Shown here piece after piece: positions 1-5,426 of a stretch of 5,426 nt of DNA; within the stretch, counting starts at the first letter, position 1, and every line of letters starts with the position of its first letter. Under the pieces are notes generated by a model, which was not told where the DNA came from, did no database searches, and saw only the letters and a program-made list of their open reading frames with translations. Origin of the DNA: Elusimicrobia bacterium RIFCSPHIGHO2_02_FULL_57_9 (GTDB taxonomy: Bacteria > Elusimicrobiota > Elusimicrobia > UBA1565 > UBA9628); assembly GCA_001800015.1 (NCBI GenBank), contig MGUO01000286.1:1-5426 (forward strand). Reading direction: 5' to 3'. The translations under genes were made by a program, and so were the position numbers.

Positions 1-509
1 CCTTTTTCCTTGTCCCGTCCCACGCCGCTCGCTTGGCCGGCGCCTTATTGATTTGGCTGCATTCGGTTCTCGACGGCTGCGACGGGGAACTGGCCCGCCT
101 ACGCTATCAAGAAAGCGCTTTCGGCGGCGACCTCGATTTCTGGGGCGACAATCTCGTGCATCAAGCCCTTTTCTCCTGCCTGAGCATCGGCTTTTACCGG
201 GAAGGCCTCGGTGTTGTGTCCTTGGTTTTGGGGCTTGCCGCCTGCGCGGGAAGCCTGGGCTCAGCCTGGCTGGCTTATAAAAAGCGGGTTGCCCAGCGGC
301 AAAACCCAAACCCAGCCCCCGTCCGCCAAACCGATATCACCAAAAACCTTTCGGCTCTCGAAGATTCCTTGGCCGCTCGCGATTTTATCTATCTTCTGGT
401 TGTTTTAGCGGCCATTAACCTGGTTTATCCTTTTCTCTGGGCCGCCGCGATCGGTTCTGCTGTTTTTTTCTTTATGACGCTCTATCTGAGGAGAATTAAA
501 AATGAATAA
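1..509 (+). CDS. CDP-alcohol phosphatidyltransferase family membrane protein, C-terminal part (5' end outside window)
   Basis: The frame is open from the first complete codon at position 3, so the gene starts upstream; an in-frame TTG at 33 is not needed as a start. The visible part contains the full CDP-alcohol phosphotransferase signature DxxDGxxAR-x8-GxxxDxxxD (nt 72-149: DGCDGELAR, then G, D and D at the right spacing). The aspartates bind the divalent metal and CDP-alcohol, and the last one acts as catalytic base in the family. Hydrophobic stretches follow, including a segment near nt 205-280 and a long one from about nt 381 to 495, and the protein ends with a basic RRIKNE tail. The enzyme should transfer a phospho-alcohol group from a CDP-alcohol at the inner membrane. 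The 8-nt overlap with the inositol-phosphate synthase gene makes inositol phosphate the likely acceptor or activated group (inference). The DGCDGE wording and the RDFIYLL...AAIGS segment recall di-myo-inositol-phosphate-phosphate synthase-like proteins, from memory. Phosphatidylglycerophosphate or phosphatidylserine synthase is less likely but not excluded. Confidence 0.85.
   Translation, partial: FFLVPSHAARLAGALLIWLHSVLDGCDGELARLRYQESAFGGDLDFWGDNLVHQALFSCLSIGFYREGLGVVSLVLGLAACAGSLGSAWLAYKKRVAQRQNPNPAPVRQTDITKNLSALEDSLAARDFIYLLVVLAAINLVYPFLWAAAIGSAVFFFMTLYLRRIKNE
488..493 (+). promoter_or_regulatory. Ribosome binding site of the inositol-phosphate synthase gene
   Basis: GAGGAG lies 8 nt before ATG 502, inside the last codons of the upstream gene. 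It is a strong Shine-Dalgarno match and fixes ATG 502 as the start despite the overlap with the preceding stop codon at 507-509. Confidence 0.8.
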
Positions 510-1932
510 ACAAAACAATTGCATTTCGCCCGCGAAAGGCAAGTTGGCGGTGTTGCTGCCGGGAATGGGAGCGGTCACCAGCACATTCATCGCGGGCGTT
601 GAGCTTTGCAAGAAAGGCGCGGGACTTCCCATCGGGTCCTTGACCCAGATGCAGACCATTCGCCTGGGCAAGCGCTATGAGCGTCGCGCGCCCCTGATCA
701 AGGACTTTATCCCCTTGGCCTCGCTCAACGACCTGGTCTTCGGCGGCTGGGATCTTTTCCCGGACTCGGCCTACGAAGCTGCGCTTAAGGCGGGAGTTCT
801 TGACAAGTGGCAGCTTGAGCCCGTGCGCGCCGAACTTGCGGCGATCAAGCCCCTGCCCGCGGTTTTTGACCCCGCCTATATCAAAAACCTTAAAGCGACC
901 CACGCCAAAAAAGGAAAAACCAAATGGGACCTCGCCCAACAAGTGATCGCCGATATCGAGACATTCAAAAAGAAAACCGGCGCAGAGCGCGCCATCATGC
1001 TTTGGTGCGGCTCAACTGAAATCCTTCCCGAACCGGCCCCGGCTCATGAAACATTGGAGGCCTTTGAAGAAGGCCTGCGCAACAACGCGCCGGAAATCCC
1101 GCCGTCGATGATTTACGCCTACGCCGCTATTTCCTTAGGCCTGGCCTACGGCAACGGCGCGCCCAATCTTTCCGCGGATGTCCCGGCCTTGGTCGAGCTC
1201 GCCGAGAAAACCGGCGCGCCTATTTGCGGCAAGGACTTTAAAACCGGGCAAACCCTGATGAAAACCACCGTAGCGCCCATGCTCAAAGCCCGGATGCTGG
1301 CGCTTAAGGGCTGGTATTCGACCAATATTTTAGGCAATCGCGACGGGGAAGTGCTCGATGATCCGGGCTCTTTCAAAACCAAGGAAAAAAGCAAGATGTC
1401 GGTCTTGGACAGCATCCTGGATCCCAAGCTTTATCCGGATCTCTACGGCAAATATCATCACAAGGTGCGCATCGACTACTACCCCCCGCGCGGCGACGCC
1501 AAGGAAGGCTGGGACAACATCGATATCGCGGGCTGGCTGGGCATGCCCATGCAGATCAAGATCAATTTCCTCTGCCGCGACTCGATTCTCGCGGCCCCCA
1601 TCGTGCTCGACCTGGCCCTATTGCTGGATCTATCCAAACGGGCGGGACTCAAAGGCATTCAAGAATGGCTGTCTTTCTACTTCAAATCCCCGCAATGCCG
1701 CGAGGATCTAACGCCGGAACACGACATCTTCATTCAGCATCTCAAGCTTAAGAACACCCTGCGCATCCTGATGGGCGAGGAAGTTCTGGATCACTCGGGG
1801 TTGGATTACTACGAGCCGGAAAAGGGCCTGGCCTCATCGGCGCCGGCGCCCCGGCCGGCCAAAGCGGCAAAAATAGCCAAGAACGGCGGCAAGGCGGGCA
1901 AGCAGTTGGCTTCGTCATTTCGGCTGCCTTAG
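502..1932 (+). CDS. ino1: myo-inositol-1-phosphate synthase (inositol-3-phosphate synthase)
   Basis: This 476-residue cytosolic enzyme should convert D-glucose 6-phosphate to 1L-myo-inositol 1-phosphate using bound NAD, the first committed step of inositol synthesis. Visible landmarks are an N-terminal Rossmann-type glycine loop (LLPGMGAVTSTFIAGVE, residues 18-34), GKDFKTGQT (243-251), the NILGNRDG signature (275-282), a Lys-rich KTKEKSK segment (292-298) where the family has catalytic lysines, and RDSILAAPIVLDL (359-371). These are the standard family blocks in the standard order. The length lies between compact actinobacterial forms (about 360-370) and eukaryotic ones (about 510-530). The core ends near residue 440. 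A basic Ala/Pro/Lys-rich tail follows (about 446-476) and looks disordered. The ATG is supported by GAGGAG 8 nt upstream and overlaps the preceding gene by 8 nt, so the two are probably co-translated. The gene ends in tandem TAG TAG. The family assignment is firm; the final product of the pathway is not visible. Confidence 0.95.
   Translation: MNKQNNCISPAKGKLAVLLPGMGAVTSTFIAGVELCKKGAGLPIGSLTQMQTIRLGKRYERRAPLIKDFIPLASLNDLVFGGWDLFPDSAYEAALKAGVLDKWQLEPVRAELAAIKPLPAVFDPAYIKNLKATHAKKGKTKWDLAQQVIADIETFKKKTGAERAIMLWCGSTEILPEPAPAHETLEAFEEGLRNNAPEIPPSMIYAYAAISLGLAYGNGAPNLSADVPALVELAEKTGAPICGKDFKTGQTLMKTTVAPMLKARMLALKGWYSTNILGNRDGEVLDDPGSFKTKEKSKMSVLDSILDPKLYPDLYGKYHHKVRIDYYPPRGDAKEGWDNIDIAGWLGMPMQIKINFLCRDSILAAPIVLDLALLLDLSKRAGLKGIQEWLSFYFKSPQCREDLTPEHDIFIQHLKLKNTLRILMGEEVLDHSGLDYYEPEKGLASSAPAPRPAKAAKIAKNGGKAGKQLASSFRLP
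1839..1860 (+). repeat. Two adjacent perfect GC palindromes in the 3' end of ino1
   Basis: GGCGCCGGCGCC (1839-1850) and GGCCGGCC (1853-1860) are both self-complementary and only 2 nt apart. They fall in codons for the Ala/Pro-rich tail of Ino1. They could form short GC hairpins, but no T-run follows, so a terminator is not supported. They may simply reflect GC-rich Ala/Pro codons. Confidence 0.5.
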
Positions 1933-2087
1933 TAGTATCGACTAGGAGCCCGAAAGGCCCATCCCGGCTATTCTTGGAACTCTCGCCCCCTTTGGGTGTC
2001 GAATAACGCAATACATTCGAGATAATGGGCGATTCCGGGGATTCTTCATTGGCGGCCTTTTCCATATTTGGTATAATTTCCCTCGAC
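1933..2087. other. Intergenic region between ino1 and bamA
   Basis: This is the only sizeable gap in the window, 155 nt. It holds the bamA promoter near its right end. Short inverted matches, AGCC at 1947-1950 with GGCT at 1966-1969 and CCC/GGG around 1988-1996, are too weak and lack a T-run, so no intrinsic terminator is called. Read-through from the inositol genes into bamA therefore cannot be excluded. No small gene or structured RNA is apparent. Confidence 0.6.
2049..2077 (+). promoter_or_regulatory. Sigma70-type promoter with extended -10, driving bamA-skp-lpxD
   Basis: The -35 box TTGGCG (2049-2054) matches TTGACA at 4 of 6 positions. After an optimal 17-nt spacer comes a perfect TATAAT (2072-2077), preceded by TG at 2069-2070, giving an extended -10 (TGG-TATAAT). 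Transcription would be expected to start about 7-9 nt after the -10, near 2084-2086. That is only 2-4 nt before GTG 2088 and about 17-19 nt before ATG 2103. The location immediately before the outer-membrane assembly genes supports function; it has not been tested. Confidence 0.72.
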
Positions 2088-4523
2088 GTGAAAAGGCTCC
2101 CTATGAGTATTTTATTGGCCTCGGCGCTGACCTCACCTGTTTCCGCGCAAATACAGACAATCTCCTCGACCGGAACTGTCTCCGGAGCCTCTACGGCCAC
2201 AGCCATAGGGGTCGTTTTCTCTACCCCGACCATCGCCATCTCCACTTCCCCGGCTGAGGATCATGCCGCAGTGCCCCAACCCTGGGTTTTGGGCGATATC
2301 GCGGCTTCCGGAAATAAAAACGTGAAATTCAGCGTTATTCGCAACCAGGTCAAGGCGCGCAAAGGCGATTTGTATGACCGGCCGGACCTGGACCGGGACA
2401 TTCAAAGCATACTGGGCCTGGGCAATTTTGAACGGGTGGCGGCCGATATTACGGCCATGGATAAGCCGGTCCCCGAACATCTGCGCAGCGTGGCCGGTGC
2501 GAGCAGCGCAGTTAAACTGACTTTTTTTGTCACGGAAAAACCCCTGGTGAAAAAAATAAAGTTCGAGGGCCAAAAGAAAATTTCCAAAGGCATTCTAAGC
2601 GACCTGATCAGCCTCAAGCCCAAGGATCCTCTGGACCTGTTTAAGCTGAAGGAAGACGAAGAGAAAATTGTCGAAAAATACAAGGAAAAGGGGTTCTTGG
2701 ACGCCACGGCCTCTTCGCGGATTGATAAAGACACCACCACCCTGCAAGCCTTTGTCACCTTCATCGTCAACGAAGGCCCCAAATCCAAGATTTTCTGGGT
2801 CGCTGTCAAAGGGGTGAAGGCCTTTAAGCAAAAAAAGATTCTGAAGCAGATGAAGAACCGGCGTAAAAAAGTATTCGTTGAAAAAGATCTTAAAGAAGAT
2901 CTCAAAAAAATTGAGAACTTTTACCTCAACCGCGGTTTTCTCGACGTCAAGCTCAGCACGCCTTCCATTCTGGTCAGCGCGGATAAAACCCGGATTTACA
3001 TCGATCTGTCCGTGGACGAAGGCCGCCCATACCGCTTCGGGGACACCGCTTTTTCCGGAAACCTGGTTTATACTTCGACCGAACTGGCCAAGGCCGTTGA
3101 GTATCGGCGCGGGAAAATATTCAATCAGGAAAAATATGAGGAAACCATACGCGCCATCCAGGAGCTTTATGCCGAGAAAGGCCGGCTGCGCGCGCGGGTT
3201 TCTCCGGTCAAAAGCTTTAACGACAAAACCGGCCTAATGGATGTCCATTTCGCGATTATCGAGGGCGACATCGTCTATATCGAACACGTGGACGTGGAGG
3301 GAAATAAGGTCACCAAGACCTATATTTTCAAGCGCGAAATCGTAGTCAGGCCGGGCCAGATATTCCAGGCCTCTCGCATCCGCAAAAGCCGCGAGAAAAT
3401 CATGAATTTGGGCTTTATCGACGAGGTGGATATCGACATTCAAAGCCCGACGGATCCGGACAAGGTGGACTTGACTTTCGACATCACCGAAGGCAAGCCG
3501 GGCATGCTGACCATGGGGGCGGCCTATTCCTCGCTGGACGGGCTTATCGGGACTCTCTCGCTTCAGCATTTAAACCTTTTAGGCCGGGCTCAGAGGGCCT
3601 CGGCGCAATGGTCTTTCGGCAAACGCGTGCAGGATTACTCGCTGAGTTGGACCACCCCCTGGGTGCGCGGCAAACCGGTCAGCCTGGGCATAGATCTGTT
3701 CAACACCCGCCGCATCAATCCATTCCAAACCTCGATCAACGCTTACGTGCAGCGAAACCGCGGCGGCACCTTGCGCGTGGGCCCGCGTTTTCAGGAAGAT
3801 AAATACCACTTAAACTTTTCTTATACTTATTCCGGTATTACCATCGTCAACGTCCAGGATCAATTCCGGGGCAGCCTGACCGAGGGAACCAGCATCTATT
3901 CTTCCGCCAGCATGGAATTCGCGCGCGACACCAGGGACAGCATTTGGGACCCGGCGCGAGGAAGCCGTCACGCCGTGGGCATCGAGCTTTCCGGCGGGCC
4001 CTTCCAGGGAGATATTCACTTCTTCAAACCCTCTTTAACCAACTCCTCCCATCTTAAACTGTTTTCCGTTGAAGATTATCCGCTGGTGCTCTCCCTTGCC
4101 AACCGGGCCGCCTATATAACACAATTCAATGAGACCAGGGAAGTGCCCGTTTTTAACCGGTTTTTTCTGGGTGGCCAGGACAATTTGCGCGGCTATTCCC
4201 CGACCGGCGAAGTGGGCTTCCCTTCGGGCGGCAAGATTTTTGATGTGTTTACGGCAGAACTTGGATTTCCGCTGGCGCGCGAACACCACAGAACCATCGT
4301 GAAGGTGGTCGGCTTTGTGGACATCGGCACGGCCTGGGACAATGCCCGATCCGTAAGCGGGCGCATCGGCAGCGGCCAGCGCGACATCAAAACCGATGCG
4401 GGCCTGGGCATACGCTTTACCACCCCGGCCTTCCCCATTCGCCTGGATTGGGGGTATGGCTTTAACCACCGTCCCGGCGAAAGGCTTTACCAGATCAATT
4501 TCGGGTTGGGGCCCATGTTCTAA
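2088..4523 (+). CDS. bamA: Outer membrane protein assembly factor BamA (Omp85 family)
   Basis: BamA is the central outer-membrane component of the BAM complex and folds beta-barrel proteins into the outer membrane. From GTG 2088 the protein has 811 residues, close to E. coli BamA (810). Residues 1-20 form a signal peptide: KRLP n-region, hydrophobic core, PVSA before the cut, mature start at Gln21. A Ser/Thr-rich linker (about 21-66) precedes five POTRA domains, roughly 67-152, 153-231, 232-314, 315-394 and 395-471; most end in an EGP/EGRP/EGD/EGKP-type motif. The 16-stranded barrel follows from about 473. It contains the family signature LRGY (700-703, loop 6) within FFLGGQDNLRGY and ends in an aromatic beta-signal finishing in Phe. 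The frame is open back to ATG 2025, but that start precedes the promoter and would bury the signal peptide. ATG 2103, with AAAAGG 6 nt upstream, is the main alternative start. The stop overlaps the skp start. Confidence 0.95.
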   Translation: MKRLPMSILLASALTSPVSAQIQTISSTGTVSGASTATAIGVVFSTPTIAISTSPAEDHAAVPQPWVLGDIAASGNKNVKFSVIRNQVKARKGDLYDRPDLDRDIQSILGLGNFERVAADITAMDKPVPEHLRSVAGASSAVKLTFFVTEKPLVKKIKFEGQKKISKGILSDLISLKPKDPLDLFKLKEDEEKIVEKYKEKGFLDATASSRIDKDTTTLQAFVTFIVNEGPKSKIFWVAVKGVKAFKQKKILKQMKNRRKKVFVEKDLKEDLKKIENFYLNRGFLDVKLSTPSILVSADKTRIYIDLSVDEGRPYRFGDTAFSGNLVYTSTELAKAVEYRRGKIFNQEKYEETIRAIQELYAEKGRLRARVSPVKSFNDKTGLMDVHFAIIEGDIVYIEHVDVEGNKVTKTYIFKREIVVRPGQIFQASRIRKSREKIMNLGFIDEVDIDIQSPTDPDKVDLTFDITEGKPGMLTMGAAYSSLDGLIGTLSLQHLNLLGRAQRASAQWSFGKRVQDYSLSWTTPWVRGKPVSLGIDLFNTRRINPFQTSINAYVQRNRGGTLRVGPRFQEDKYHLNFSYTYSGITIVNVQDQFRGSLTEGTSIYSSASMEFARDTRDSIWDPARGSRHAVGIELSGGPFQGDIHFFKPSLTNSSHLKLFSVEDYPLVLSLANRAAYITQFNETREVPVFNRFFLGGQDNLRGYSPTGEVGFPSGGKIFDVFTAELGFPLAREHHRTIVKVVGFVDIGTAWDNARSVSGRIGSGQRDIKTDAGLGIRFTTPAFPIRLDWGYGFNHRPGERLYQINFGLGPMF
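2091..2096 (+). promoter_or_regulatory. Possible ribosome binding site for the alternative bamA start ATG 2103
   Basis: AAAAGG lies 6 nt before ATG 2103. If used, the signal peptide would begin MSILLASAL and lack the usual positive n-region. If GTG 2088 is used instead, these bases are its Lys-Arg codons. The two readings compete; the Lys-Arg n-region favours GTG 2088, while the Shine-Dalgarno match favours ATG 2103. Confidence 0.4.
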
Positions 4524-5311
4524 TGAAAATCAAATCCCTGCTGCAGATTTTTCTTTTGCCGGTCCTTTTAGCCTCCCCTGCCGGGGCTATCGAACTCTCC
4601 TTAGAGGAAAACCGCGCCGAACAAGGCAGCATCGGCTATGTCGACATCCAGCGCCTGTTCAAAGCCTTCCCTGACATGGTGCGCGCCCGGGAAAATTTCG
4701 AGGAAGTGGTCAAGCAAGCCGAAGACCAGATCAATATGCGCAAGGTCGAGCTGATCAAACTGCGCAACGAGCTTTCCCAGCTTAAAATCGAGCGGGATTT
4801 TATGGCGAAGACTCCCATGATGATCCCCAAAAAACAGGACCCCCCTCCCCCGGAGCCCAAACCTGCCGCTTTAAATCCCATAGACTCTCTTCCCGGCTTT
4901 GCCGCGCCCCCTTCCACAGCCGCCGCTCAGAAAACCGAATCCTTAGCGGTCAACATTCCCGGGGTCAGCACCGCTCCAATCGTGGTCCAGCCTCCGGCGC
5001 CTAAAGCCGCGGAGCCGGCGCCCGCCGCCGTATCGCCTTTAGCCGACATGGACGCCAAAATAGCGGCCAAGGCCTCCGAGCTGATTAAAAAAGAGTCCAG
5101 CTTCCGGGAAGAGCAGGCTTCCACCGAAAAAAATCTCCTGGATCTGGAAAGCCGAAAAACTGAGATTCTCCTGGGGAAAATCTACAGGGCCGTTCAGGAC
5201 GTGGCCCGCAAAGAGGGAGTCGGCGTGGTGGTCGATAAAGGCAATATCCTGTATGGCCACGATGCCATCGATCTGACCGCAAAGGTTCTTAAGTTCCTAA
5301 AGAGCTCGTGA
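4523..5311 (+). CDS. skp: Periplasmic chaperone of the Skp/OmpH family with a proline/alanine-rich insertion
   Basis: Skp-type chaperones are trimeric periplasmic proteins that hold unfolded outer-membrane proteins inside coiled-coil tentacles and deliver them to BamA. Residues 1-22 are a clear signal peptide (MKIKS n-region, hydrophobic core, cut after SPAGA). The family strand and first helix begin at IGYVDIQRLFKAFP (37-50) and run as a charged heptad-like helix to about residue 92. The return helix runs from about 178 to 231 and leads to EGVGVVVDKGNILYG (231-245), the closing strands of the Skp body. Residues about 97-173 between the helices are rich in Pro and Ala (for example DPPPPEPKP) and look disordered. 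Total length is 262 residues, against about 160-180 for typical Skp. The start ATG overlaps the bamA stop (TAATG), with only a weak GGGG 11 nt upstream, so translation probably depends on coupling. The position between bamA and lpxD matches the conserved order. Confidence 0.88.
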   Translation: MKIKSLLQIFLLPVLLASPAGAIELSLEENRAEQGSIGYVDIQRLFKAFPDMVRARENFEEVVKQAEDQINMRKVELIKLRNELSQLKIERDFMAKTPMMIPKKQDPPPPEPKPAALNPIDSLPGFAAPPSTAAAQKTESLAVNIPGVSTAPIVVQPPAPKAAEPAPAAVSPLADMDAKIAAKASELIKKESSFREEQASTEKNLLDLESRKTEILLGKIYRAVQDVARKEGVGVVVDKGNILYGHDAIDLTAKVLKFLKSS

Positions 5312-5426
5312 TGCTGGCGCTTCCAAGGCCCCAAACAGTCTCCGAAATAGCCGCCCTCGTCAACGGCCGAGCCGAGGGCGAGCTTGCCTCGGTCATGGAA
5401 GGCGCATCCACCCTGCAGGAGGCCGG
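5311..5426 (+). CDS. lpxD: UDP-3-O-acylglucosamine N-acyltransferase LpxD, N-terminal fragment (continues past window)
   Basis: Only the first 38 codons are present. Residues 9-37 (TVSEIAALVNGRAEGEL, then an EGASTLQEA segment) match the non-repeat uridine-binding N-terminal domain of LpxD. That domain typically shows a short helix, a Gly-rich turn, then a 'V/E-GxASLxEAG' strand-turn. LpxD adds the second 3-hydroxyacyl chain, from acyl-ACP, to UDP-3-O-acylglucosamine in the cytosol, an early step of lipid A synthesis. The left-handed hexapeptide repeat domain would lie downstream. The start ATG 5311 overlaps the skp stop by one base (TGATG). An in-frame GTG at 5308 is an alternative start. AAAGAG at 5299-5304 is a weak ribosome binding site 6 nt before the ATG. 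The family call rests on a short stretch plus gene order after bamA-skp, which is where lpxD is found in many Gram-negatives. Confidence 0.82.
   Translation, partial: MLALPRPQTVSEIAALVNGRAEGELASVMEGASTLQEA

Noticed and set aside
496..942. Minus-strand open frame inside ino1
   Set aside because: It is entirely antisense to conserved Ino1 sequence, with no motif or upstream signal; a shadow frame.
1947..1996. Possible terminator hairpins after ino1
   Set aside because: Stems are only 3-4 bp with mismatches and no T-run follows, so an intrinsic terminator is not supported.
2021..2027. GATAAT near 2022 as a second promoter -10
   Set aside because: No acceptable -35 box occurs 15-19 nt upstream, and the TATAAT at 2072 is far better.
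2025..2087. ATG 2025 as the bamA start (832-residue protein)
   Set aside because: It lies upstream of a strong -35/-10 promoter, has no convincing ribosome binding site, and would place 21 residues ahead of a perfect signal peptide that starts at GTG 2088.
1748..2245. 165-codon open frame on the minus strand spanning the ino1-bamA gap
   Set aside because: It is antisense to two well-identified genes at both ends, resembles no family I recognise, and its composition is what the complement of GC-rich coding sequence gives. The promoter evidence points the other way.
2550..2556. A7 runs at 2550-2556, 2904-2910 and 5127-5133 as programmed frameshift sites
   Set aside because: The reading frame continues correctly through family-conserved sequence on both sides of each run, and no overlapping frame gives a sensible product.

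Overview
The window comes from a Gram-negative (diderm, LPS-making) bacterium of moderately high GC, estimated by eye at somewhat over half G+C. It carries bamA, skp/ompH and the start of lpxD in their usual order. The taxon cannot be fixed from the sequence alone. An inositol-phosphate synthase beside a CDP-alcohol phosphatidyltransferase, next to an outer-membrane assembly operon, is compatible with a little-cultured phylum such as Elusimicrobiota or with a deltaproteobacterial-type lineage, but that is only a guess. All recognised genes are on the + strand and coding density is high.

Region 1 (1-1932) is an inositol module. The 3' end of a membrane CDP-alcohol phosphatidyltransferase carries the complete catalytic signature. 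It overlaps by 8 nt a complete myo-inositol-1-phosphate synthase (Ino1/MIPS). Together they suggest that glucose-6-phosphate is converted to inositol-1-phosphate, which is then joined to, or activated as, a CDP-alcohol. The product would be a phosphatidylinositol-type lipid or a di-inositol-phosphate-type compound. The deciding part lies upstream of the window.

Region 2 (1933-2087) is a 155-nt intergenic stretch with no convincing terminator. It holds a strong sigma70-type promoter: TTGGCG, 17 nt, then TATAAT with an extended -10 TG. This promoter lies so close to bamA that the longest possible bamA reading frame (ATG at 2025) would begin upstream of it. The likely real start is GTG 2088, which would make the mRNA nearly leaderless, or ATG 2103.

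Region 3 (2088-5426) is the outer-membrane biogenesis operon: bamA (five POTRA domains plus a barrel), a Skp/OmpH periplasmic chaperone, and the first 38 codons of lpxD (lipid A synthesis). The genes are joined by 1-nt stop/start overlaps (TAATG and TGATG), which suggests translational coupling. BamA folds outer-membrane proteins, Skp escorts them across the periplasm, and LpxD makes the LPS anchor that forms the outer leaflet.

The region is mostly conserved housekeeping. The oddest element is the Skp homologue, which has a Pro/Ala-rich segment of about 75 residues where the tip of the coiled-coil hairpin should be. No mobile elements, CRISPR arrays, tRNAs or rRNAs were seen, and I found no convincing evidence of a wholly new system.
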